A DNA stretch of 64,000 nt. Origin: Myroides oncorhynchi. GTDB taxonomy: Bacteria > Bacteroidota > Bacteroidia > Flavobacteriales > Flavobacteriaceae. Below the pieces are notes generated by a model. The model was not told where the DNA came from and made no database searches. It saw only the letters and a list, made by a program, of their open reading frames with translations. The stretch lies in NCBI RefSeq assembly GCF_020905415.1, contig NZ_JAJJMP010000001.1:3049501-3113500 (forward strand), read 5' to 3'. Position 1 is the first letter of the stretch. Each line of letters begins with the position of its first letter. The translations under genes were made by a program, and so were the position numbers. Below are positions 43,047-52,147 of this stretch, piece after piece.

Positions 43047-44567
43047 ATGAGAAAGCATATTGTCTTTATACTTAGCTTGTTATTGTTTTTTATGTCCCAT
43101 GTTAAAAGTAATGCTCAGTTTCCTTATCAAAGTACTTTAATCTCTGAAAATGACTTTACACAATTCAGTAGCAGTAAAGTAACTTTTGATAAATATGGAG
43201 CAACATTAACTCCTGCTACAGGATCTACAACAAGAGGATTCTATTTAAATGATTTAGCATTTACGGTAGATCGTGGGTTTATTATTGAATTTGATTATTT
43301 AATGACAGGAGGTTCTGGTTTTGCAGATGGTTTAGCCTTAGTGTTGTTTGACGGGGTCGTAACTAGTCCTAAAATGGGATCTGATGGATCAGGACTTGGT
43401 TATTCATATAAAACACCTGGGAGCTCTTCTAACGTTGGTTTGACAAAAGGTTTCTTAGCTGTTGGTGTTGATTTATGGGGAGCATTTAAATATCGAAGAG
43501 ATGTAGGTAACGAGTATAGAAATGGAATCAGAAAAGGTGTTAGTAACAGCACCTTAGAAAATGGTGATCCAGAGGCTAAAAATCACATTACTATTAGAGG
43601 TCAAGCCGGACCAAATGATCAGGCTGGGTATCCTGTGTTAATTTCACAAAGTACTACAAATATGGAATCAAGAACAATGCTTAATTTCACTAATGGATTA
43701 TATGATACAAAACCACAGGCTCCTCAAGATACACCTTTTTCATTTAAATTAAGAGAAAATACACAAGGAAATGAGAATGATATTGATGCTTCTTTTGGAC
43801 ATGACTCGTATCGTAGAGTGGAGATTTCAATGCTGCCTGGAAAAAAAGGAAATAATGTTGATGGGTATTATATGTCAGTGTATATAGTACATAAAAATGA
43901 AAGAAGTCGTGTTATAAATGATTATTTCCTACCCAATAATGTTGAGATAAACTATATGGAAGCTATAGGTAGTTCAGAGAGTAGTAATCAACTAAGATCA
44001 ATGGTTATGAAGGCACCTAAAACTTTTAAGATAGGTTTTGCAGCCTCAACAGGAGGATATAATCAAAAACATATAGTAAGAAATCTAAGTCTATATATGC
44101 CATTTTCACCATCTGTAAAAGATTTATTTGTTGATAATGTATGTAGAGATGTACCAATTGAACTTGATGTTTTAGCAAATAGTGTTGGATTTGATAACAA
44201 TAAGTATAACGGACAAGGAGACATTCACTTATTGGGAAAAGAAGAGTTTTTAGACACGTATAGTTTCCAGTTTAGAACTTTAGTTAATGGACTTTACGAG
44301 GATACTGCACAGCCTTATATAGCAGTAACAGACAATGGTACATATGAGTATAATCCTGTTACACACAAAATGATTTTTGTTCCAAAAAAGGGAGGAGTTA
44401 CTGTTAATTTTGATCAGGTGTATTTTACAATACGTAACAAAGAAAAAATACTTGAGAATAATGTGAATTTAGGAAGTGAACAATTTAGATCAAATACAGC
44501 TACTGTAAGATTAAACTTTGGCTATAAATGTAATGATGTATTAATGGTTAATGGTAACTCTATTTAA
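43047..44567 (+). CDS. Secreted L-type-lectin-like protein, paralogue 1
   Basis: 506 aa. After the signal peptide (to about residue 23, SNAQ), residues of about 30-350 resemble an L-type/legume-lectin-like beta sandwich: RGFIIEFDYLMTGGSGFADG, LALVLFDG, GLGYSYKT and FLAVGVDLWGAF. The C-terminal 150 residues look like an Ig/cadherin-like module (VCRDVPIELDVLANSVGFD ... VYFTIRNKEK). A carbohydrate-binding surface role is inferred. Its neighbour at 44570 has the same layout. No T9SS sorting domain is evident at the C-terminus. Confidence 0.7.
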   Translation: MRKHIVFILSLLLFFMSHVKSNAQFPYQSTLISENDFTQFSSSKVTFDKYGATLTPATGSTTRGFYLNDLAFTVDRGFIIEFDYLMTGGSGFADGLALVLFDGVVTSPKMGSDGSGLGYSYKTPGSSSNVGLTKGFLAVGVDLWGAFKYRRDVGNEYRNGIRKGVSNSTLENGDPEAKNHITIRGQAGPNDQAGYPVLISQSTTNMESRTMLNFTNGLYDTKPQAPQDTPFSFKLRENTQGNENDIDASFGHDSYRRVEISMLPGKKGNNVDGYYMSVYIVHKNERSRVINDYFLPNNVEINYMEAIGSSESSNQLRSMVMKAPKTFKIGFAASTGGYNQKHIVRNLSLYMPFSPSVKDLFVDNVCRDVPIELDVLANSVGFDNNKYNGQGDIHLLGKEEFLDTYSFQFRTLVNGLYEDTAQPYIAVTDNGTYEYNPVTHKMIFVPKKGGVTVNFDQVYFTIRNKEKILENNVNLGSEQFRSNTATVRLNFGYKCNDVLMVNGNSI

Positions 44568-44569
44568 TT

Positions 44570-46120
44570 ATGAAAGAATTTAAAATATTTTATTGTAAGA
44601 GTATCCAGTGTGGTATAGTAGTTTTTTTTCTTTTTTTTAGTCAAGTTTTTCAAGGACAAAATAACTTTCCATATTTTAATTCAGGACAAAGTAATGTTGG
44701 TTTTAAAATTTTAGGAGAAAGTACCAACGATGCACCTTCCCCTGGTTTGATTACTTTTACTAAAGATGGAATAAAACTTGTAGATAATCTTAAACAGTAT
44801 GCAGGAGTTTCTTTAGATAATCTTAATTTTACAACAGATAAAGGATTTATTTTGGAATTTGAATTTGGAATGGATCTTGGTTCTGCTTCACCTCGTTATG
44901 GAGATGGTATTGCTATGGTATTGTATGATGCAACAGCACTTGATCCAAAAATGGGAGTTAAAGGTGGAGGGTTGGGATATGCTCATATAAGAGATGGTAG
45001 TTCTGCCGGTGGAAGACAGGGATTTTCTAAAGGATTTTTAGGCTTAGGTTTAGATTTATTTGGAAACTATAAGAATAAAATGACAAATAGTGACGAGATT
45101 AGAAATGGTATTATTAATGATGATAGTAAAGGTGATTATGTTGTATTAAGGGGACCTTATAATTCAAGTGTACCTTTAGAGGGATATCCTGTGCTTTTTG
45201 CTGTAAACACTAAAGAAAACCTTAATTACTATTTAAATAGAACCACAGGTGCTGTAGAAACTAGACAACGTGGTTTTGAGGGACAACGTTTTGATATTAG
45301 AAGTAATAAGGCTAATGTAGGATTAGGTGATTCAGGCTATCGTAAAGCTATGATTTCGCTTGTGCCTGGTAGAGATGATGTAGGAGGAGAAGATGGCTTT
45401 TTTATTTCTGTTGATATATTTAATGGTAATTTTAAATCTGTTGTGGTAAAGAATTATTTTTTACCAAGAGTTGGGAAAATAAATTATACTGAACAATTAG
45501 GAACAAGTTCAACTAGTAGTAGAAGTATGGATATTGTTGTGCCATCAAGTTTAAAAATGGCTTTTACTGGTTCTACTGGAGGGGCATCAATACGAGCTTA
45601 TATTCGTAATATATCCTTGAGCTTACCATTCTCGCCTGTAGCTAACGATATTAGCATTCAGGGTGTTGTAATTGATAGACCAACTACAATTAAAGCGCTT
45701 TATGGATCATATGGATATAATTCAAATGTTTATTCCGTTTTAAATCCGCCAATTAAATCTATACTGTATCTGGATAATACATCTTTTAGGTTTAAGAGAA
45801 TGGATCCTTTAAGTAAGGAGCTTGTAAATTCACCTAATCCTTATATTTTAGTTGAACCTGGAGTTGGAGTCTTTAATTATGATTCTACCTCAGGTGAAGT
45901 TATGTTTTCACCCGAAGCAGGATTTCAAGGAACAGTTCCTTACACATTCCATTTCGATATAAAAAATAAGAAGCCTGCTACCGGAGTGGATATAAGTACA
46001 GATGAATATAGATCAAGAGTAGCTTCTGTTACTTTGAATTTTGTGAAGCCTGGTACATTTGATGCATACCCTACTATAATAGTAAATAAAGGGCTTAAAA
46101 ATGTAAAGGAGAAACCTTAA
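44570..46120 (+). CDS. Secreted L-type-lectin-like protein, paralogue 2
   Basis: 516 aa with a signal peptide (SQVFQGQ). It aligns along its whole length with the preceding protein: KGFILEFEFGMDLGS, YGDGIAMVLYDA, GGGLGYAHIRDGSS, FLGLGLDLFGNYKN, then SLPFSPVANDISI and a similar C-terminal Ig-like module (YTFHFDIKNKKP). The GLGxDLFGNY stretch is close to the core motif of L-type lectin-like domains. Tandem duplication followed by divergence is the simplest explanation. It is the last gene of the operon and ends at the terminator at 46139. Confidence 0.7.
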   Translation: MKEFKIFYCKSIQCGIVVFFLFFSQVFQGQNNFPYFNSGQSNVGFKILGESTNDAPSPGLITFTKDGIKLVDNLKQYAGVSLDNLNFTTDKGFILEFEFGMDLGSASPRYGDGIAMVLYDATALDPKMGVKGGGLGYAHIRDGSSAGGRQGFSKGFLGLGLDLFGNYKNKMTNSDEIRNGIINDDSKGDYVVLRGPYNSSVPLEGYPVLFAVNTKENLNYYLNRTTGAVETRQRGFEGQRFDIRSNKANVGLGDSGYRKAMISLVPGRDDVGGEDGFFISVDIFNGNFKSVVVKNYFLPRVGKINYTEQLGTSSTSSRSMDIVVPSSLKMAFTGSTGGASIRAYIRNISLSLPFSPVANDISIQGVVIDRPTTIKALYGSYGYNSNVYSVLNPPIKSILYLDNTSFRFKRMDPLSKELVNSPNPYILVEPGVGVFNYDSTSGEVMFSPEAGFQGTVPYTFHFDIKNKKPATGVDISTDEYRSRVASVTLNFVKPGTFDAYPTIIVNKGLKNVKEKP

Positions 46121-46138
46121 TAAATTTCTTTAAAATAA

Positions 46139-46179
46139 TAAAAAAGCAACAAGATCAATTTTATCTTGTTGCTTTTTTA
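46139..46179 (+). terminator. Terminator of the lectin-like operon
   Basis: AAAAAAGCAACAAGAT and ATCTTGTTGCTTTTTT form a long perfect stem followed by T's. Confidence 0.85.
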
Positions 46180-46567
46180 TTTATCCTACATTGTAGGAAG
46201 TGATAAGAGAAATGTAGTAAACTTTTAAATTGATAAAAGGCTACTAAAAAGATTTGAAGACTGTATTTTATTTTTTTTGATAGAATGGATATTAAGCTAA
46301 CAAGTAGAATTATTTAACCTATAGGAATGTTATAATTGTTTATATTTCATTAAAAGACAAATAATCCATATTGTTTAAGTTATTGGTATGTAATCTTGTA
46401 ATATTTAGGTGATTTATTTTATATTATTTTTCTTAAAGAGATAATCGTTTAAATAAATTTAGGGCATAAAAAATCCCTAGGTTTTATCTTACCAATAGTA
46501 ATAAAAACCTAAGGATTACCTAGGTTAAACAGTAAAATGAAATACCTAGGGGATCAAAAGTACAAAA
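46180..46567. other. Intergenic region between converging operons
   Basis: No gene was recognised. It contains the minus-strand terminator at 46468-46518 and CCTAGG sextamers within and beside that hairpin. Confidence 0.4.
46468..46518 (-). terminator. Terminator of the MFS efflux operon
   Basis: On the minus strand, AATCCTTAGGTTTTTAT pairs with ATAAAACCTAGGGATT, followed by a T-run. It lies about 50 bp after the MFS gene. Confidence 0.7.
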
Positions 46568-48148
46568 TTATATATTTTTAGGGAGTTGATTATCAATACT
46601 CTGCTTGTCTTTTTTACTCATCATAAGATTACCCAATCTGTTGATGTACACCCGGGTTTTCAGAGTACGCGTTCTACCATAGTGGTGGAATAAAACATAT
46701 AGTAATACCCCTATACCCGCAATATTAATATAACCATATACCGTCTTGGTTGCTGCTAGTACCCCGTTTAGTTGAACCAGAGACAGGCTAATGCCAGATT
46801 CGGATCTTAGTAATATAACATCGTCTAAATATATCGCTAAGTTGTTTAGACTTTGGATTTGGAACTGATATTGTATCCAGCTGTATAGTGCACTAAACAT
46901 CCCTACAGCGATGAATGTACGCCATAGAATAGCAAACCCGATAAGTCCTAACATACTAGCTAAGTCTAGTTTGTCTAAGGTGTAATACCATGTGGTGATA
47001 AAGATAACTCCCATTCCATATCCTTTAAAGAAGATTGGTAGATACCACATCGAATAGCTGAATTCTGTAACCAAGCTAAGGTACATCATGATGCTATAGA
47101 TAAGGAATGCTGAGAATCCAGAGAAGATAAGCATGCGCATTGGAATCTGGTTTTTATACCAATAGTAACATACAACAGCGGCTGTAATAAGTCCTGGTAT
47201 TAGTAATAAGTTTAATGAGGCATTGATCATAGGATTGTATCCTAATATTGCTACTGCAAAGATATTCTGTATCGTAGCAGTAGCCAGGTACATACCCAGG
47301 CACAACAGCATGATGGTACCGTGTCTTACATTATTTTTCTTAAAAGCATTTAAGGGTAAAAAGGGTCTTTTAATTAACTGCTGGCGAATGACAAAAATAA
47401 ATAGGAGAATGCCAAATAGCAATGAAGCATCTCTTATGATTTCTGAATCAAACCAAGCTTGTTGTTTGCCAAAGGCTAGGATATAGGCTAAGGTTAAAAA
47501 TGTCACATTGAATAAAATAATACTAATCCAATCAATGTAAATAAAGGGAACCTTGCGCATAAAGCGTTGATTGTGCTGAAATATAATACAGATTAAGGCT
47601 GCTCCAAAGCACATAATTGCTAGGTTCATATAGCTAATCTGCCAGCTGTATAGAAAGCTAATCTTGGCTACAAAGTAACCTGATAATTGGGTGATAACTA
47701 GTAGGGCAGAGTAGTAGATACTATAAAATATACCTCTGTTACCACCTCTGCTTAAAATCATCATAAGGGGTAATACTACCTCCATCATTCCCATCATTTT
47801 AAATACTCCAATAAGATAAGAACAGGCAATAATGATATAGGGTTGATCTGTGGTAGATTGTACCAAATATAATAGCCCACACATCGTTAGTGAGGTTACA
47901 AGAAGCTGTTTTGTTCTGAATCGCGCTTTGATTCTAACAATAAGAGGCATGACTGTACCCAGACCTATGGCATAGGCATAATTAGCCCATAGGTAGTATT
48001 CGGTTGATGCTCCAGTACTACCTACGATATTGGTTATATTAGTGGTATATATTCCACTAATACTACAGAACACAGCTGCTATGATTACAATGAGTAATAG
48101 CATGACTGGCTTGGGTACCCATTGGTGAAATAATCCTTTGTTATACAT
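46568..48148 (-). CDS. MFS drug efflux permease (EmrB-like, 14 TM)
   Basis: 526 aa with about 14 hydrophobic segments starting at residue 16. The first helix region (VMLLLIVIIAAVFCSISG) and the CSYLIGVFKMMGMMEVVLPL stretch match DHA2-type permeases of Bacteroidetes. Together with the upstream HlyD and TolC genes it forms a tripartite pump that exports drugs or other toxic compounds across both membranes. It is the last gene of the minus-strand operon. The substrate cannot be told from sequence. Confidence 0.85.
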   Translation of the reverse strand: MYNKGLFHQWVPKPVMLLLIVIIAAVFCSISGIYTTNITNIVGSTGASTEYYLWANYAYAIGLGTVMPLIVRIKARFRTKQLLVTSLTMCGLLYLVQSTTDQPYIIIACSYLIGVFKMMGMMEVVLPLMMILSRGGNRGIFYSIYYSALLVITQLSGYFVAKISFLYSWQISYMNLAIMCFGAALICIIFQHNQRFMRKVPFIYIDWISIILFNVTFLTLAYILAFGKQQAWFDSEIIRDASLLFGILLFIFVIRQQLIKRPFLPLNAFKKNNVRHGTIMLLCLGMYLATATIQNIFAVAILGYNPMINASLNLLLIPGLITAAVVCYYWYKNQIPMRMLIFSGFSAFLIYSIMMYLSLVTEFSYSMWYLPIFFKGYGMGVIFITTWYYTLDKLDLASMLGLIGFAILWRTFIAVGMFSALYSWIQYQFQIQSLNNLAIYLDDVILLRSESGISLSLVQLNGVLAATKTVYGYINIAGIGVLLYVLFHHYGRTRTLKTRVYINRLGNLMMSKKDKQSIDNQLPKNI

Positions 48149-48278
48149 TTTTGTTTTTTTTTATTTTGTTTTTTTGCAGAAGATTATACTACTTTTGATA
48201 GGTAATACTTCCTAGTTCACAGTTAACTATTTTAAAACTCACAATGAACTATTAAAGTTGAGTAAAAACCGTTAATGA

Positions 48279-49427
48279 TTAATTAGCCAGTTGTATATTC
48301 ATATTCATCCCAGCTTTAAGGCTAGAGATGTTTTCTATATCATTGGTATTGGTAAATTCGATACGTACAGGGATACGCTGTTGTACTTTGACAAAATTAC
48401 CAGTAGAGTTATCTGTAGGCATACTAGAATATCTAGAACCTGTAGCAGCAGAGATAGCTGTTACTTTTCCTTGAAAGCGTATTCCTTTTACAGCATCAGC
48501 TGTCATATTGATAATACTACCTATCTGGATATTGTTCATTTGTGATTCTAAAAAGTTAGCTGTTACCCATTTCTCATTATCTTTTACAATAGTTGTGATT
48601 TGCTGGCTAGGCAACAGTAGTTGTCCTTCGCTGATTAGTCTTCGTCCCATCACGCCGTTATAAGGAGCTGTAATCACAGTATACGACAGATTTAGTTTAG
48701 CCATATCTAGCATTGCTTTTGTACGCTTGATATCTGCTTCATTTAGAGCAAGACGAGTTTCTATCTCTGATACAGAAAGCTTGGTTGTATTTTGTTGTTT
48801 TATTAAACTCTCATAAGCAGATTTAGCAGCTTGGTACTCTGTTTTTACTTGATCATATTGTTGTTGAGTAACAGCCTCAGCTTGTAGTAAATTCTCGTAT
48901 CTTTTATTGTTTTGTTCGGCGTTCCACAGTCTTGCTTTAGCACCTTCTATATTAGAGCTAAATACCCCGATATTATTTGATGCTGTATGGATAGAAGAGT
49001 TAGTTACATTCTTAGCAGCTAAGGCACTTAAGTAGGCTGCTTCAGCTTGTTCTACTTGAGTGATGATTTCTCTATTATCAAGAATAATAAGCGTATCTCC
49101 TTTTTTGACTTGCTGGTGTTCGATGAACTTAATGTCTTTAATATAAGCAGATACACGCGTATTGATTGGGTTGATGTATTCTTCTACCTGTGCAGATTCA
49201 GTGTAGTCCTTATCGTTGATGTGAAAGTATTTTGTCAATAACCAGAAGAAAGCGATTCCTATTATTGCAAATGTTAGGGTGTTGACTAAGAGTATCTTTG
49301 TTTTCTTTTTTTTGTCTTCTTTAGCCTTGCTTTGCTTTGCTTCTTCTTGTGAAGTTTTATCATTATTAACTTGCTCTACTGGAGCCTGAATAGGTTGTTC
49401 TAGAGTTGTATTTTCTTTGTTTTCCAT
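48279..49427 (-). CDS. HlyD/EmrA-family membrane fusion protein
   Basis: 382 aa. A cytoplasmic Gln/Lys/Glu-rich head (about 1-45) is followed by one membrane helix (ILLVNTLTFAIIGIAFFWLL), a lipoyl/barrel part (VEEYINPINTRVSAYIKDIK; QVKKGDTLIILDNREI) and a long coiled-coil hairpin (about 125-240). The second barrel half (YTVITAPYNGVMGRRLISEG) is present. It bridges the MFS permease and the TolC channel. It lies 130 bp before the MFS gene and 235 bp after tolC; despite these gaps the order and direction support one operon. Confidence 0.9.
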   Translation of the reverse strand: MENKENTTLEQPIQAPVEQVNNDKTSQEEAKQSKAKEDKKKKTKILLVNTLTFAIIGIAFFWLLTKYFHINDKDYTESAQVEEYINPINTRVSAYIKDIKFIEHQQVKKGDTLIILDNREIITQVEQAEAAYLSALAAKNVTNSSIHTASNNIGVFSSNIEGAKARLWNAEQNNKRYENLLQAEAVTQQQYDQVKTEYQAAKSAYESLIKQQNTTKLSVSEIETRLALNEADIKRTKAMLDMAKLNLSYTVITAPYNGVMGRRLISEGQLLLPSQQITTIVKDNEKWVTANFLESQMNNIQIGSIINMTADAVKGIRFQGKVTAISAATGSRYSSMPTDNSTGNFVKVQQRIPVRIEFTNTNDIENISSLKAGMNMNIQLAN

Positions 49428-49662
49428 TGTTTTTTTTGTGAAGTTGTTGTTGTGCCTATAACCTACCTTTTAGGTAGGCATTTAACCACCCCTTTCAAGA
49501 AGGAGAATAGTAGCCCTGCATAGACGTATTGTATAGGTATATGATTGATAAATAGTAACTTGTACTCCTTTAGAGGGTTGCCCGAAGAGCGGGGTTATTC
49601 TACCCATAATTTATATCACATCATATAAGTACATTATGCTGAAGGCACAAATTCTTAATTTA

Positions 49663-50982
49663 TTAAAGTGTTCCCGTTGACTTAAGCAGATTATAATATT
49701 GGTATAATACGTTTATTTCGGCATTAGCGTACTGAAGTTCCGCTTCTAGTTTTGCATTAGTCGCATCAGTCATTTCGGCCTGTATAGCTAATTGGTTTAG
49801 GTATTTGGCTTCTATGATTTTGTAATTTTCCTGGGCGAGTTGCTGACTTTTCTTTAATAGATTAGCGTTCTGTATAGCCTCATCGTATTTCGTATAAGCA
49901 GCATTGACTCCCATTTCTAATTGTTGCTCTACAAGGATGAATGTTTCTTCAGCTTTGTCTTTTTGAAGTTTCTCTAATTTGACTTTTTTAGGAGTCTTGT
50001 ATAAATTATCAATATTATAAGTCAGAGATACTCCTACTTGCCAAGCATTAGAATACATATCCATCACAGGATTCGACGTTGTAATTGGTCTGGTCATATT
50101 ATACCCACCTACTGCAGCTAGCCCAGGATACTTATCTGTATTAGCAATCTCTATCTTTTTTTGTGCTGCTTCAACACCTTTTTCTACTCTTTGTATCATA
50201 GGGTGTTGTGTATAAGCAAGGTTTAAGTAATAATTATAGTCACCATCTAGAGCCCTGTGAACAAGAGCTTCATTAGGTGTTATTTTAGCTGAAGTGGGTA
50301 ATCCCAGTGCGATTGTCAAATTATAATTGAGAATCGATAGATTGTTATCTACACTTAACAAGGCTTGATCTATGTTTTGTAAAGCAAGTTCTCCTCTAAT
50401 TACCTCGTTACGGGTCATCATCCCTTGTTTATAAAATCGATTTACGTTCTCTAGCCTAATCTGAGCTAATCTTTTATTGTTTTGATAAACCAGTTCTTGA
50501 TGAATTAGTTTATATACATCTAAGTAGTTAGAGATAACTAAGAATTTTATGCTTTGTTGATCTTCTACAAGATCAAGAGAGGCAAGTTGTTCACCTATTT
50601 CAGCGAGTTCTATATTCTTGTTAATCGCTCCACCTTTATATAGTAATTCAGATGCCTGTATTGCATAGCTATTGCCAAAGTGAGGCATATCTTTGGTCAT
50701 GACTTTACTGAAATCTGGGTCTAATATAAGTGCATCTCCGATATAGGAGGCATTGGCAGTGAATACAAGATTAGGTAGGCGTTGTTGTTTAAGTAATTGA
50801 GTTTGCCCCTGGCTAATGTTTTTGTTTAGAGATGTGACTTTTAACTGTTGATGATTCTGCATCGCTAAATTCACAGCTTGCTCTATACTAAGTGTTTGAT
50901 CGCTTACTTGACTATATATTGAAGTATATGAGAGTAGTAGTAAGCCTAATCCACAAAAGTATTTGTGAATATTTCTTTTCAT
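49663..50982 (-). CDS. TolC-family outer-membrane efflux protein
   Basis: 439 aa with a signal peptide (LLLSYTSIYSQ). Two OEP repeats are visible: LSIEQAVNLAMQNHQQLKVT at the start and the ALVHRALDGDYNYYLNLAYT region. Coiled-coil segments build the periplasmic tunnel. It is the first structural gene of the efflux operon behind the AraC-type regulator. It is distinct from the metal-type CusC at 34070-35542, without Met-rich inserts. Confidence 0.9.
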   Translation of the reverse strand: MKRNIHKYFCGLGLLLLSYTSIYSQVSDQTLSIEQAVNLAMQNHQQLKVTSLNKNISQGQTQLLKQQRLPNLVFTANASYIGDALILDPDFSKVMTKDMPHFGNSYAIQASELLYKGGAINKNIELAEIGEQLASLDLVEDQQSIKFLVISNYLDVYKLIHQELVYQNNKRLAQIRLENVNRFYKQGMMTRNEVIRGELALQNIDQALLSVDNNLSILNYNLTIALGLPTSAKITPNEALVHRALDGDYNYYLNLAYTQHPMIQRVEKGVEAAQKKIEIANTDKYPGLAAVGGYNMTRPITTSNPVMDMYSNAWQVGVSLTYNIDNLYKTPKKVKLEKLQKDKAEETFILVEQQLEMGVNAAYTKYDEAIQNANLLKKSQQLAQENYKIIEAKYLNQLAIQAEMTDATNAKLEAELQYANAEINVLYQYYNLLKSTGTL

Positions 50983-51003
50983 TTTATTTGTACTTTATAC
51001 AGG

Positions 51004-51011
51004 CAAAGTTA
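51004..51011 (-). promoter_or_regulatory. -7 promoter box of the efflux operon
   Basis: TAACTTTG on the minus strand, 22 nt upstream of the tolC start. The same octamer lies before the divergent metallo-hydrolase gene (52114-52121). No -33 TTG at normal distance. Confidence 0.45.
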
Positions 51012-51073
51012 GCTCAGTAGCACATGGTATAAAATGATTAAGAATATCAAAAAAGATGTTTAAAAGTATTATT

Positions 51074-51940
51074 TTATAATTTAAACATCTTTCTATACTG
51101 GGTTGGGCTATTTCCTTGATGCTTTTTAAAGAAATGGGCAAAGGCGTACTGGTCACTAAATTGTAGTTTGGTGGCTAATTGTTTGATAGGTAAAGTGGTA
51201 GTTGACAGCTGGGCTTTAGCTTCGTTAAATATAAACTCATTGATAATCTCTAAGGGTGTTTTACCAGAAGTTTGCTTGACTACCGTACTTAAATGCCTAA
51301 TAGAGAGTTGTAGTTTATCTGCATAGAACTCAACAGACTTTGTCTCTAGGTAATAATCAGAGACCAGCATCACAAATTTATAGGTGATTTTTTGTTGTGA
51401 AGTCATCTGATTAATCGAGTCTTCACTTCTAGGTGTGGCAATGCTCACAAGGTGATATAGTATAATATTAAAGTAATTCTCTATAATGTATTGTGAATAC
51501 TCGATTTGGTCTGTGCGTTCTAGGTAATAACTCAGTGATTCTACATTGGTCCAGAAGATATCCAGCTCTTGTTTTGTGATGTGAAAATTGCGTTGTAACT
51601 GTGTTTTTAGATCGCGGTATACCTTTAAACGGTGTAGCTTAAAAGAGGCAGTTTCTAAAAAGTTGCGATCATAGCTTAATAAACGCAATTCTGCATCTGG
51701 TGTAATATCTAGGATTTCGTATACATACTTGACATCGATAAGAAAAATAGAGTTTTCGATAATCTGAAATTCATTAATCTGTTCACGAACTCTAAGTGTT
51801 CCTTTTTTGACAAATAGAAAAGAGGAGCGGGTAGGCCTGTAAGGATGTCCAAAGTTGGCTTGATCAAAAATATTTTGTTGATCAAAGATTTGTACATGTA
51901 TAAATGAAGAATTAGCAGTCTGTATATTTCCTTGAAGCAT
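51074..51940 (-). CDS. AraC-family transcriptional regulator
   Basis: 288 aa. The N-terminal part is a cupin-like ligand domain (HPYRPTRSSFLFVKKGTLRV). The last 100 residues hold two HTH motifs (VEFYADKLQLSIRHLSTVVK and IKQLATKLQFSDQYAFAHFF) and the classic end GNSPTQYRKMF. It is oriented with, and 91 bp ahead of, the TolC-HlyD-MFS genes, and divergent from the metallo-hydrolase gene. It probably activates the efflux operon on binding a small compound. Confidence 0.9.
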   Translation of the reverse strand: MLQGNIQTANSSFIHVQIFDQQNIFDQANFGHPYRPTRSSFLFVKKGTLRVREQINEFQIIENSIFLIDVKYVYEILDITPDAELRLLSYDRNFLETASFKLHRLKVYRDLKTQLQRNFHITKQELDIFWTNVESLSYYLERTDQIEYSQYIIENYFNIILYHLVSIATPRSEDSINQMTSQQKITYKFVMLVSDYYLETKSVEFYADKLQLSIRHLSTVVKQTSGKTPLEIINEFIFNEAKAQLSTTTLPIKQLATKLQFSDQYAFAHFFKKHQGNSPTQYRKMFKL

Positions 51941-52054
51941 AAGGATGGTTTTATAGGTGCAAGATAATCAAAAAATAAAGCTAGACTATACCCTCTTGAT
52001 AAAAGGATAATCAATAGGCATAAGACACAAATGTTTTTAGTTGTATTAAATACA

Positions 52055-52072
52055 GGTTACCCTAAGGTAACC
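52055..52072. promoter_or_regulatory. Perfect palindrome, possible operator
   Basis: GGTTACC-CTAA-GGTAACC is a perfect 7-bp inverted repeat with a 4-nt centre. It lies between the divergent AraC and metallo-hydrolase genes, about 42 bp upstream of the latter's -7 box. It may bind a dimeric regulator; the AraC protein is one candidate, although AraC sites are more often direct repeats. Confidence 0.4.
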
Positions 52073-52113
52073 CCTATTGCTGCTAGAGTCTTTTTTTGAT
52101 ACCAGGTAAGAGA

Positions 52114-52121
52114 TAACTTTG
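52114..52121 (+). promoter_or_regulatory. -7 promoter box of the metallo-hydrolase gene
   Basis: TAACTTTG matches TAnnTTTG and lies 26 nt before the ATG at 52148. A TTG at 52096-52098 is 15 nt upstream, slightly closer than usual. The box supports translation starting at 52148 and not 52289. Confidence 0.5.
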
Positions 52122-52147
52122 CCGTATTAATTTTTAAAAAAGAAAAA

